Shown piece after piece: positions 19,501 through 31,598 of a DNA stretch of 64,000 bases. Source of the stretch: Apostichopus japonicus. Taxonomy: Eukaryota; Echinodermata; Holothuroidea; Aspidochirotida; Stichopodidae. The position numbers and the translations under genes are program-made. The stretch's first letter is position 1. Each line of letters opens with the position of its first letter. The DNA is taken from positions 3,898,001 through 3,962,000 of the forward strand of contig NC_092562.1 of the NCBI RefSeq assembly GCF_037975245.1. The letters run 5' to 3'. The notes beneath the pieces are model-generated. The model made no database searches and was not told where the DNA came from. It saw only the letters and a program-made list of their open reading frames with translations.

Positions 19501-22500
19501 TTCAGTGTAGCAGCAGTTAGAGAAGGAGATGGAGGAGAGGGGCCCCGTGGACCATCTCTGAATGTCACTACACGTTGCAAAGGTGAGCGATTGAATATTC
19601 GATTTGCTATTTCAGTTAGGTAAGAAAAGATTCCTGTAAATGTTGATGTTAATTAACTTCCTCATTTTTCCAAACGTTCCTTACCGTCATCTCGTAAAAA
19701 CCCCTAATCCGAACAATAAACTATAAATATCACTTGAACCTTATCTTTTTTAGACAATTCCACACCCATCTCCCTCAAACATATACCAGTTACGGATACT
19801 TGGTTATTCCTGAATATTGTATATAGATCAATATCTCGCCACAAAAACTGTTCCCGAATTATTGTTTACTAAAACATCCAGTGACGATATTTTTCAATTT
19901 GTTGTTTATTCATTGCGTAATGCAGTGCCTCTAAGTCCAGTAAATCCATCAGCTACAATCGACGGCGAAAGTTTCACCGTGGTGATATCATGGAAGGTAT
20001 GTAACATGTAATATTCACGGTTTCCATATTTGACAAATACAGAAATGAAACAACTCTGACATGAACATATGCATTAAGCTGTTTTTACTCTACGCAATAT
20101 ACAAAAAGTTATGACTTAGTATTTTTGGCTGCTTCCTCGTGTTAAAAATGTTAAAACGACGTTATTTTCATTTACAATCATCATTTTCCTTTTTAACAAG
20201 TTACCACCTGTCACTTGCAGTTCTGGAGTGACACACCTTACTATCTACTATCGGTCTCGATCAACTGATGACGTTTTTAGCAGGATATCCATTAACGACA
20301 CATCTCTGACGTCATACAAATTCACTTCATTAGTACATGGTGTCGAACATGAGTTCTTTTTGAAATTAACAACCTCTGGAGGTGAGAGCCAAAAAAGTGA
20401 GAGAATTTCGGTGGGGATCGGTAAGTCATATTCCAAGAACTCTCTCTCATGAATTCACAAGTTATCAAAGTCATCAAATGTATCACGAACAATTTCAAGT
20501 TAAGCCATATCATCTCAGACTGGTAAATCTAGGTTGTGGAGAAGTTCTTTCTTACACAGGTTTCTATGTTTTCGTGGAACGAGATTGTATGTACTCACAC
20601 ATACCAAGACCTAAATCAAATTATTATAAAATTAAATGAACAAATAGAAATGTTTCATTCATTATCTATCAACAATATGATTCTCCTTGGTATTGATGTC
20701 AAGCTTAATCAATATGACCGTCTTTTGCATATTTTCTACGTCAATATGAAGATAACACCAAATCATGGCTGCCTATTGTTACGTCATCTCTTGGGGGCTG
20801 TCTTCTCTTAGTCTCCTTCATCTATTTGGGTGCAGTAATTCAAAGAAAAAGGTGAGCACTTCGCGAACAGCGTTACTTAACTTTAGTGACTTAACTATAG
20901 TACTTAACTATGGTAACTTAACTTGACTCGACTCGGCTCTACTCGACTTATCTTTAGTTAGTAGCAATGTTTCCTTCAAGAATCACCGTTATAGTACGAT
21001 TGATAAAAAAAATCGATTATTAACTGACATAATTTTACTACTACATGTTCTTTGATTCTGAAGTTTATCCCTAATAATTCGGCATAATATGAGTTCCATG
21101 TAACTTTTAGTTATCTCCACACTCCTCCACAGAAAAAAATGCTATAATTATCTTATTTAAATTCCATGCGTATAAATAGAGGATACATTGTATTATCATT
21201 TCCCTTCAAGATTTACATATTAGCAAATTGTGACTGTTACATTCAATCTTCATCTATACAATTACACATAAAAACTGAAATGTCAACCTGGTGTCCTTTC
21301 ATTTCTTGTCTCCTTACTGAACGTTCTGCCGTACTGTAGAAGACGGATCCGTGGAAATACTCCTAATATTGATTATGAAGGCACGAGCCCTCCCACTGAG
21401 AAAGGTAATTACAAAAGCAACGTTTCTTGAGTTCATACGTTTTGCCATTTATCAATGTCATGTCTCCTCACAGTTTGTTAAAATCATTTTTTTAAATTTG
21501 GTAAGTGGAGAAAAAAAAACCATGTTCAGTCCCTACTTTTCGATCTTCCCTTTTCATTCACTCTCTACATTTCTTACAATGACAAGATTCCTACTATAGT
21601 TGTTAACAAGAACCATCATTTGTGTATTGTTAAGATACAATAATCAGATTTTGAATTTCAAGCTTTCTGTGTATTTTACTATTCAACGCTTTGAAACAAT
21701 GGTTCAATGTGTAGTAGAGCCCACATCATTCTGTACCAATCTCACTCTCTATATTTCTAGGTGAATCTTCTCTTGAAACCTCCATTAGAGAAGAGAAAGT
21801 AGATCAGAAGATACCAGACACTGATCATGAGACTAATGACCAAGCTATTCCAGTGTATGATAACGTACAACAGCCAGCTCCTATACCTCTAACAGAATTA
21901 GCGAGATACATTACAAAATGTCAGAGCGGTGCAGTCGATACTTTCAATGAGCAGTTTATGGTACGATTTGATTATTGAAGTTTTCCTAATATAACAGTAG
22001 AAGGCATACCTGAAAGGATGTGTCTGAGTAGATTCAAAGATCCAGATATGTCAGTTCCCGAAACAAACCTACAGCGTTTTCTCGACAGTAATAGAAATAT
22101 GTGAGAGTTGCATATTTAAGTCAATTATCGAAATCATTTCAATTGGATCACATTGATCCCCTTAAATCTTAAAAAAAATTACCCTTATACAATTCAAAAG
22201 CTTTATCTTTCCTTAAAAGAGAGCATTTTTTGAAAATCCAACTAAACGCTTTGATTCGAAATATTTCCTTCCAGCTCCTGAGACAGGGAAAACAGTATCA
22301 GAGTGAAGTCGGTGAGAAAGTTGAAAACAAGGAAAAGAACAGATTCAAGAATATGTTACCATGTAAGTTACAGAGAACACTACTCCAAACCTTTCTTTCA
22401 GATACACGATGCACAAACGATGTGATAACAATCACATAATGAAATAACCACGAATGCCAATGTCATGTTAGCGCCATTGGCAATTTTCTTGTGAGTTCCC

Positions 22501-25500
22501 GTAAGGTAACAGATTTTTTATAGCTTGCTATTGGTTAAGCACGCATAGTGTCTATCCCGACTTATATTTAGCAGTACAATTGTAAAACAGTTTTATTTGA
22601 CTACCAGAGATCAACAATTCCATACTCGGTATGGCAAAAGAAACCGAAAATGAACTACTTGTATACTTCTGAAAGCAATCTATAAAAGTCTCAGTTATTC
22701 CGCTAGTTGATGGCAGTAATCTCTTCTTGCCATTAAGTAGTTTCTCTTTACATACTAAGCTTCACATGAACAGTGAAAATGTAACTTGATGACACGGTAA
22801 GTGGTCATTAGAAGAACACGATTGATGGCACATAGTGTGTTATTGTCTCTGACAGCCAATAAGATAACAATATCATTTTTCAACTATACATGATGCAATA
22901 CTATAGAATACTTCATAGTGTGAGTAAATCTAAACCTACCTGGCCTTTCCGATAATATTATAAGCTATGGCTTCATAAATTCATAGTTGGAATAATTCAA
23001 AAATACATTGACCCAGAATATTATCTAATGTAAGCTATTATAGAATTTGTTGACCCCAAATCCCGGTTACACCGGTATATTGACGGTTCGACACTCGATA
23101 TCACCATGGGTATAGTATCCTCAATGCACTTTTGTATGCTATTGTATGAAATATGCAATACCTCAACGTTAACATTTCCTCTTAGCTGTTTGTACAAAAT
23201 CTTATTCGATTTAAACTATACGTATATACTGCTACAGTAGTTGAGAACGAAATTTTCAGTGACTATTTATTTTCTATTGAATTTGAATCAGGACATTTGT
23301 GTTAGCAGACGGGCACTTAGTGAATGTAGCATTTTGTTTCCCCCAAATCTCGTTTGACTACTGCGTGTTATTGAACACAGAATTGTCTATACCTTTTAAT
23401 CTAGTAACCTTTGTACACTCCTTCATAACCTATTTATAACTTCATAACTATCTATGAGGAACTTCATTAAACATAAACAAGAGCAGCAAAAATAAATAAT
23501 TGACTGTATCGCATGACATGTATATATTTCTTCAATAATTATTTATTTACATTAATTCACTTTCGAAACGAAACTGAAATTTTATATAATGATTTATCCC
23601 AGGATAATTATATCCAAATAAAGTCTCTGGCTATGATTTCCTCTGCAGATGATCATTCCAGAGTAGTTTTGGAATCGTCCGGAGGTGATCCACATTCAGA
23701 CTACTATAATGCGAATTATATAACGGTATGAATACACAAATTATCGACTAGATATTTGTGAGAAATTTTTGAAAATTGATAATTTATAGTGACTTATAAT
23801 TAAAATAAGTAAAAACAACTGAAATTCTTTAGAACTTTTCTGGATGATCCTTTTATTTCTTGCGAGAGCAAGTGAAACATTCACAACATAGAATCTATCC
23901 TTTTTGTAAAGGTAAATCAACTATGTGTTAGCGTGTTGCATCACGATGTTTATAACTCGTTTTGCCTCTCTATCTCTTTCAGGGTCTATCTGGAAACAAA
24001 ACCTTCATAGCTTGCCAAGGTTAGTTTACGCATGGAAATATGTGAATTACTTCCCATTTTAAAACAGTGCTTAAAACTGACGTGAATCATTTTTACATAT
24101 AGTTCCTTCAGTTGCTATTGCATCCAGTTAAGCCGCATTAAGGATCCCGGAGCAAAACTAAAATAGGATATTGCATCAGCGATTATCCATTTCAAACATA
24201 GAATCCCTTTACTTATTAAATTTGAATTCGGTTAATCATGGAAGATTTGTCAATCTTTTCCAATAATCAGAGAGTACAAAACTAAACTATTATACTAATT
24301 ATACTAACTAATAACAAACAATATCAACCATGATCACAAGTTATCGATCATCACTTCCTTGTCACTGTTTTTTCTTCTTGTTTGTTCTTAATTTACAAAA
24401 AGGTCCAAATAAAGCTTCTCTAAACGACTTCTGGAGAATGATATGGCAAGAACACGTTCTAAATATTGTAATGTTAACAAACCTTGTTGAGCGAGGAAAA
24501 GTAAGTAATATTAACTGAAACAAGTGTAATCTACCGCCAGAAAATACCAATCTATTTCCCTCTTTTCAACTACCAAAAGTTCATCAGCATCAACCTAAAG
24601 TTTTCAAAAGCATATATTTTGGGGGCAATACTGATTGTTTTTTTTTAAACATGAGAGCGTTCAGAATCAATATCCTTCAAAACTTAAAGTAAACAAAGTT
24701 ATATATAAAACTCTTTCATACAGACCTTCCAACGTGTTGCATTTGTTTTTATTCCAAGGATCGCTGCTTGCAGTATTGGCCAAAAGTCGAAAAGAAAGGG
24801 CATTTTTTTGGTGAGATAAATGTTACCTGGCTGAAGTCCGAGAATGTAGCTGACTATACTACAAGATATATGACTGTTACATTGGTAGGCTACAACATTG
24901 TTTGGATACGGGTCCACATAATATGCAAATCGAATTACATATGCCATTGGTACTGACGTAAAAGCCAGTTCGTTTGGCGACATATGCTACCAAAAGTCGA
25001 GGCTAAGCCATGAACACCAAGATCAGTAAATTCAGCACCCTCCACATCCAGCGCGACGGTCTATTTGATTGTTTTTTTACTTCTTTCAAAATATCTTTGC
25101 CCTTATGGGTATGCCTACGATGGGATGCGGTGCTTCAGTAGTCCCCTGTCATTTATCGTTTTGTCATTGGTTAACCCAAAGTTACATAACATGTAATTTA
25201 TCCGACCCCATTATGATAACAAGAATTTGAAATGCTGAAGTCATGTCATCAATCACAGAGCGAATATAGTGTTTAACGATCATCATGACCTGAATATGTG
25301 GAACAAATTTCAATAGCTTGTATTTTTAATGTAAACCAAGTAAAAAGTGACTGACACATAGTTTGTATTGCTTAATGGAAAGATAATTTGTTTGTTTTCT
25401 TTGAAGGAGGAAGAAGTTCGAACTGTTCGGATCTTTCATTTCCTTACATGGCCTGATATGGACATACCCGAGCAGCCGACACCTCTGATATCTCTCACTA

Positions 25501-28500
25501 AACAAGTTAAGGCAGCACAAGAGAATGTTTCTGCCCCATTGGTTGTACACTGTAGGTAAGGTTAAACAACATTTCAAAGTAAAGAGGTAGACGCGTTTCC
25601 TTCAAGTTATAAATCCGTTTTTCGCTATACCGAGTAGGGAGGATGGATATCAATGTATACCATACGAGAAACCACGGTCTATTTCCTCTCCTCAAACATG
25701 GTGCTGATTACAATATAAGCATAACCAATAACAACATCAGTATTTAATATATGTATAGATTATTGCAATTATTTGGCCATTGACGAAATTTAACAATACA
25801 AACTAACAAGATATTTTGTGTCAATATGTATTTTCGCGCGGGTGTTATCAAACAGCAAAAAGATTTTATTTATTACTTTGCATTACATTATCAAACCTTT
25901 AATAATGTTGGGAGAATTTTGGGAGAGCATGCATTTTCAACTAGTCACCATTTCATTTAAACTGATACATTCAATGTTACATGTAACCACACACGAAGGA
26001 AGAATTCTCGTGGCATCACAATTTACGTATTGTCCCTCGTTTGATTGGCAATGTATTATTTTCAGTGATAGGTAGGTAGAGGACACCAATGATGATAAAT
26101 ACAATAAAATTTGCTATGAACATCTTGCACCTTTTTTTTTCATTCGTAGGGGCATACTTTTCTCTTGATTCTGAATCCTAATTCAATTTTCGTTTGGTTT
26201 TCCTTAATAGCGCAGGAGTAGGGAGAACAGGCACTTTTATTGGTTTGTACACCCTTGTAGACTTTCTTAGAAGATCTGAAACGATCGATGTATTTGGGTA
26301 CGTTCAGGAAATGCGTGAAAATAGAATTGATATGATCCAGAGACCGGTAAATATGAACAAATATGTCCTTCATCATTGATGTTTGAAAAAGACGGAACTT
26401 TATTAACCGTTGCAAAACATGTAGTTTTAGTTTTAGTGGCTGTTCCTAAGAAATCACTTTCATTGAAAAGTGGGAAGGAAGCTATATCGTAGTAAGACAC
26501 CTTTAAACTTCAGTTTAAGTGTTGTCACCAGGATTACATGGACACTGTGTTTAGCATCTGTACTGAAATGTATAATGAGAAGTCATTGCTGTCAAGAATT
26601 TTACATTGACACATAAGCGAACGTACTTTCTAAAAAAAAGTTCTATGATCTCAGTTTACAGAGTAAAAATGATCATGGTTTCACGGCCTTAAACGGTGTC
26701 CAATCAATGATGAATCGACAAAAGCGTGTATAAATATTATAATATACCATAACTTTGGCAGAATGTAGACCATTTCATCATACAGCTATGTTAATGTTTA
26801 GTCAAACTGTCAGCTGATAAGTACCGAAAACCATATACTTATTTTAGATGCAATTCATCGTAAACTTTACACGTGTTAATTGACCTCTTTTATGGCAGAC
26901 ACAATACGCGTTCTTGCATGAATGTCTGTTGGAGGAATACTTGACTGGTAAAACGTGGATTCCTAAAGAGAGTATGATCGCCTTGTCACTTGACCAAAAT
27001 AAGAAGAAAATAGTCAAACAGCTTAAGGTAAAGTATATTTGGGTTTCATATCATTTCTTCGTTCTGTCAAAAGTTAAATAAGATTGTACTTGAGTTATGT
27101 TATACTAACACTTGGATCTTGCATTTGCAGCAGTTAGATTTTAAGGTTGAAGTGACTTGAAGTTATAGTGAAGAAAAACCACAAAAAAATACGTGCAGAA
27201 GGTTTCATCCTGGTAAAGCAAATTGAGTTCAGTGCTCAGAAAATACAAAGTAGTTGTTACGTTAAACGCAGAAAGGGTAAATTCAGAAATCAAATTGTCA
27301 TTCATTATTGCAGAAGTGTAACTCCCACTAGCTCAAAAGAGTGACGATTGCTCTGGTGAAATCGGTAATGTTCTTTTCAAATCTGTTTCAGATCCATTCA
27401 AAACTCGATAATCGAGATAGGATTCACAAATCTAGTCCTCCGGCAGAACCTGACAGAGTTCGGTTTCCTGCTATCACCCCTGGTAACTATGTAGCCAATT
27501 TTTGACGACGTGGGTCAACATATATATGGTTTCACGTCAACTTATATTCATCTAGAAAGTAGTTTCACATTCTCAAAGGTTACCATATTTCATTCAATAA
27601 CATATACAGTCAACGAATTTGAGATTTGAATCATACTAGTCTTAGTTGTAAACAAGTTGGAAATTACATTAAATAGTTTATTGTGCTAACTTTCTATCAT
27701 CTACAGTTCTGAACAAAGGGCTTTGTAAAAAATAAATCCTTTCTGGAAAACGGCTAAAGCGATATTAAAGGTTGACTTATCACTGTTTGGACACATGGCT
27801 CTGGATCAGAATACAATTTTATGTACAATGTGAACCAACCTTGGTACAATATAACATATGCAGTTTCACAACTTAGCACAAGGTGCTACAATTACTGAAT
27901 TGCATCATATTCATTGTAACACATTATTTCTGTTCTATTCTCTCAAATGTAGTGTCAAAGAAACTCCTCTTCTTACAAAGTGTGGGGAAAATTAACACAG
28001 AAGGGTACATTAATGCGTTTACAGTTGATGTGAGTATTATGTGCCCGACTGAAGCAAAACGATACCAGTTTTCAAACATAAAGATAAGCGTTAACTTAAA
28101 AATACTATGTATATTTTGTAAAACCTTCGGAACATAAACTCAATACTAACCAACAGTGTAAGCCTTTAAATGTAATTGTGCATATAGAAGTTACACCATA
28201 GAGTTAGACCATAATTAAGTTGCAAATGTAGAAATTGGTTTGTCCAGTCAATATTTAACTTAACATGGAAATTTGCATCCCTCGAGTTACAAGTTTAAAC
28301 ACAACTGAAATTTTAACATGCAGTTGTACTAATTAGTCCTACAGTCGTCGTGAAGCATTTATTGTGACCCAGTCACCATTGCCGAACACAGTAGAAGACT
28401 TCTGGAGACTGATATTCGATTGGAAGTGCTCTCTTATTGTGATGCTGAACGAAATTGACCCGAATGATGAGGTAGTTAAATCTTAGTGGTCGCCATATGT

Positions 28501-30478
28501 TCAATTGTGCAACTTAATGTTAAGTGCAAACATTCTTAAACAGTGATTCATTCAGATTATACGTTGCGTAAAAGCAATTTTTTTGACACTCTGATTTCAT
28601 GTATAAAAGTCACACTTAAGGACATAGTTATATTGTCTGATCATTATTCTACCGTTAGGTTCTTCTACTCATCTCTTCATTTTTATTTCTTGTTTTGTTT
28701 CCTTTACTTTCCTTTATAAATATATATTGCTTTTGTAAAGGGAGATTGTTGTTAATTAAAGCATTGCTCCTTCAGGCCCCTCTTGATATTTGTGTACACA
28801 TAACATTGTCCCGCGGTTATCTTCGTGGAAGAAGACTCAAAATTTATAGTTAATGTTATAGGAACTGAATGATCGTGACTGTGCTAGAAGAAATTTCCAG
28901 TGATTGACTGCATTATGCAGAAATATAGAGAAACCAGGTGTCTAGGATCCTTGCAAACTGTACATTGCAAGAAACTACAGTTTTATTACAGCCCTCACTC
29001 CATGAGTGAAGTTTATGCGTCGCGAATAGTGATATTCTTGTGATTCATACGAAAAAAAAATTAAACGTCATTTGAATGTTCTATAAGATGAGGTATTTTA
29101 TTCTTTATGTATGAAATGATCCATAAATCGTACTCAATGTAACCTCTTGACAACTGAAGTTTACCTCAGTCTAACAAATTTCCTTTTCATAGACGTGTGT
29201 TCAGTACTGGCCAGATCGTAATACCGTGGACTATGGGTTTATGACGGTAGAGCTGTCAGACTCTAACGAACAAGATGGCTACTACTACACGCATTTCAAA
29301 GTTTCCCACATAGATTCACAGGTCAGTATACTGGAGGAATTGTATGACTCTGACCATCGGCCAATCTCAATTGCTACAAATTTGGTATCAAAGAATTCAT
29401 CCAAATATACAATGAACGCCCTTTAACCTGTTTAGACGTAGTATCCAATTCGTATACGGTACGATATGTATCATACTCCAATCAGTACTTTATTTAAATT
29501 TATATGAACCCATGTACCTATACTAATAAACTCCCTTTTCAATGTACTTTGAGTATTTTGTAACCCATCCTCCCCTGTCCTTCTTAAAAGAGGAACAATA
29601 AAATGATATCAAGCATTATTTTCAGTCACAATATATGGTGAAGAGATGCACACTCTTTTCTCTCATGCAAAGTATATCTATAGCCCAGATCAATATATCT
29701 GATATGAAGTGTTGTAGTGCTGATATAGGTGATATGATTAAAAACGTTGGTTGTTTCCATCAATATTTGGGTGATTGCTTAACCATACATCATTAATCAA
29801 TGAACGCCTCCTTGTCTCCAGGAAATGTAGAGCCAAACACAAAGTTCCTATCAATTTAAATTAAAGGAACTTATCAGTACTTGATGAAACAAAGAGGACG
29901 TAGCTATAATTCTAGTATGCTGAAAGATGTGCATGCATGATAACCTGATGTTATATTGGACAATTCTACCAGCATTCATATTTCTGTCATTTTTTTTTTT
30001 TTTTTTTTTGCTCTACCTGTAGAATCCGGTTAAAGTACACCATCTACAGGCTAAAGCTTGGGATAAGAAAGATCTGCCAGGATTATTGAATTTTATCGAT
30101 AAAGTTCAGAGTTTACAAGACAGGTACTGTTCAGATTCAAAAGCACTGGTTCACTGCATGTAAGTATAATGATATACAAAGAAATAACCATGTTTTATAT
30201 GCCGATACCATTCTTTTATTAAAAAGCTTCTAATTTAAAAGTATTAATTATTAAATAACAGAATCCCATGATACTATTTTGTTGTTCTTTTCTTTTCTTC
30301 TTTCACTTAGGAATAGTGTCGGTCGAAGTGGCGTCTTTCTGTGTGTTAAGTCGGAAATAGAGCGTGTGCAGACAGAACGACGTGTTGACATATTCAACAC
30401 TGTGAGGCAGCTCCGAGCCAGTAATCGTCATTTTGTTCAGTCAGGGGTAATTACTATTTGATATTTACTATTTGATAT

Positions 30479-30547
<69 letters not shown>

Positions 30548-31400
30548 GTGGTATCATTTAGTTGGTAACTTGATTAATTAACCCGTCACTTCTAATGCTT
30601 GTTTTGTCATGGTAAAATCGCATGATTTGAATTCATGGTACAGAAACCCAATCACCATTATTGACTACAGTAAAGATAACAGAGAATAAGATATTAATAA
30701 CACAGGTATAATGTTCCTATCAACACAAGCCAACATATGTGAAAAAGTCTATATACGACAACATCGAACAACATTTTCTGCATGTTTGTCGTTAATATTT
30801 ATTACTGTTATTTTCTGGCATGCGGATGACTACTGCACATGCTGAATCTAATACAGTTAAGCTCTTAACTTAGCGGGATGGCCATTGGAAAACATCATAC
30901 TTGATCATACCCTCATAGCCGGTTTTGAATATCATATTATCCAAATGTTTTGTACCAGCTACGAGTTTAATATGGATCAAGAATACGCTGTTTGCTACAT
31001 ATAGCTATTGTGTAATTTACCATACATTAATATACAAAGGTTGATTCGGGCCATCGTTTACCCGAAGTTCTATATCCAACCATAGTCTCTGTTCAGATTA
31101 AAATAAATCAAAAATGTATTTACTCTAGAGATTTCATACTGAGCTAAGTGTTGAACTGGGAGTTAAATGTTCCACCCGAACATAGTGTAGGCCAAATCGT
31201 GCTTTAAGAGCCCCTTCAGTCCCTTCCAAGCAGACATTTACAGCAACCATTATATGTCGATATGTTATTACTGGTTCTTCTTATTCATTTTTTCTTGTTA
31301 ACAGGAAGATTATATCCTATGTCATCAACTTCTGCAGCAATACTTATCCCCTTCTTCATTGACTGAGCCAGCTTTATATGCCAACATTACTCAACTATAA
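13441..31400 (+). CDS. Tie-like receptor tyrosine phosphatase: Ig-Ig-EGF(4)-Ig-FN3(2)-TM-PTP-PTP, 1385 aa
   Basis: Single-pass receptor phosphatase. Exons: 13441-13528, 13871-14200, 14400-14666, 15479-15613, 17114-17263, 17752-17880, 18406-18552, 18885-19184, 19268-19582, 19926-19996, 20201-20420, 20752-20851, 21340-21404, 21761-21960, 22275-22362, 23649-23725, 23983-24019, 24403-24500, 24759-24884, 25407-25555, 26211-26346, 26899-27027, 27392-27482, 27953-28029, 28337-28471, 29193-29321, 30023-30159, 30311-30446, 31305-31400 (4158 nt, no frame break). The first ATG of the exon beginning at 13421 opens a signal peptide (residues 1 to about 29); ATG ATG occurs in tandem. Ectodomain about 30-717, TM about 724-746, D1 about 840-1119, D2 about 1150-1354, tail to 1385. 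D1 keeps the KNRF..LPYDHSRV loop, WPD (Asp998) and [10 protein letters not shown] (Cys1030, Arg1036). D2 has Cys1308 but no WPD. Exon borders are hand-called, with uncertainty at 20201 and 25407. Confidence 0.9.
13871..19184 (+). other. Tie-like Ig/EGF ectodomain: Ig1, Ig2, EGF1-4, Ig3
   Basis: One exon per module, all bounded by phase-1 introns. Ig1 (13871-14200) has a Cys pair in YQCYV and VFDCTA. Ig2 (14400-14666) has [12 protein letters not shown] and ends LLIVR, like Tie2 Ig2 with its DAGVY and RLIVR; only one Ig cysteine remains. EGF1 (15479-15613) reads RWGPPNC and [12 protein letters not shown], close to Tie2 KWGPEC and CICPPGFMG. EGF2 (17114-17263) has [20 protein letters not shown], matching the unusual FCLPDPYGCSCATGWKG module of Tie2. 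EGF3 is 17752-17880. EGF4 (18406-18552, [11 protein letters not shown]) is extra relative to Tie2. Ig3 (18885-19184) has RVTCVAV and KLYCQL. Similarity was judged by eye from remembered Tie2. Confidence 0.85.
14945..15195. repeat. 18-bp-type minisatellite (AACAAAAAGCAATGCATG)
   Basis: About 13 imperfect copies of a unit close to AACAAAAAGCAATGCATG in the intron between the Ig2 and EGF1 exons. The reverse-strand reading frame over it gives a low-complexity Leu/Phe/His/Cys string and is not a gene. Confidence 0.9.
19268..20420 (+). other. Two FN3 domains of the Tie-like receptor phosphatase
   Basis: FN3-1 is one exon (19268-19582): [39 protein letters not shown] and GGEGPRG. The GDGP, LEPxTxY and GEGGEG-like blocks resemble the first Tie2 FN3. 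FN3-2 is split into 19926-19996 (ends VVISWK) and 20201-20420 ([21 protein letters not shown]). For the latter, the acceptor AACAAG before 20201 keeps the frame and gives SWKLPP, typical of an FN3 B-strand. The CAG at 20218-20220 would shift the frame to an early stop. Confidence 0.85.
20752..20851 (+). other. Transmembrane exon
   Basis: Codes for a short polar lead (DNTKSW), a hydrophobic segment of about 22 residues ([20 protein letters not shown]) and a basic stop-transfer end (QRKR, continued by RRIR in the next exon). This fixes the orientation: Ig/EGF/FN3 modules outside, PTP domains in the cytosol. Confidence 0.85.
23649..27027 (+). other. PTP domain D1, predicted active (main body)
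   Basis: Seven exons encode the D1 core. The pTyr loop is completed across 22362/23649 as LPYDHSRV. Next come [21 protein letters not shown], the WPD loop ([12 protein letters not shown]), the P-loop across 25555/26211 ([14 protein letters not shown]) and the Q-loop region [19 protein letters not shown]. All residues needed for the cysteinyl-phosphate mechanism are present. The segment between VTL at 24884 and EEEVR at 25407 is about 8-10 residues shorter than in typical RPTPs, so a small exon or a more 5' acceptor may have been missed. Confidence 0.88.
27392..30446 (+). other. PTP domain D2, probable pseudophosphatase
   Basis: Exons 27392-27482 to 30311-30446. Recognisable D2 blocks are [38 protein letters not shown] and [18 protein letters not shown]. 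The usual NRxxxxLPYDxxRV substrate loop is absent: [11 protein letters not shown] runs straight into the next block. The WPD loop is AWDKKDLP, lacking the general acid in its normal place. The P-loop is HCMNSVGRSG, keeping Cys and Arg but losing the Ala-Gly of HCSAGxGR. This fits the regulatory, inactive D2 common in RPTPs. Confidence 0.85.
30479..30544. repeat. (TA)n microsatellite
   Basis: About 65 bp of TA dinucleotide in the last intron of the Tie-like receptor phosphatase. Confidence 0.95.
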
Positions 31401-31592
31401 ATATCCACAAGTTGTGACATCATATCTGGAAATCAGTCTCTATCATGGAATGTACTAGAATTACTGTTCATTTTTTTCAAAGAGCCGTAGCAAGTTTTAG
31501 TTGTAAAGTTATTGCATTTATGATAAGTGACGTTTTATTATCATTTTCTTCATTCTTCTAACTGGATTATCAAACCAATTAAACGTAATATC

Positions 31593-31598
31593 AATAAA
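31593..31598 (+). promoter_or_regulatory. Probable polyadenylation signal AATAAA
   Basis: AATAAA lies 193 bases after the stop of the Tie-like receptor phosphatase and is followed by T-rich sequence. The aligned 3' UTR of the first paralogue lacks the hexamer. Confidence 0.55.
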
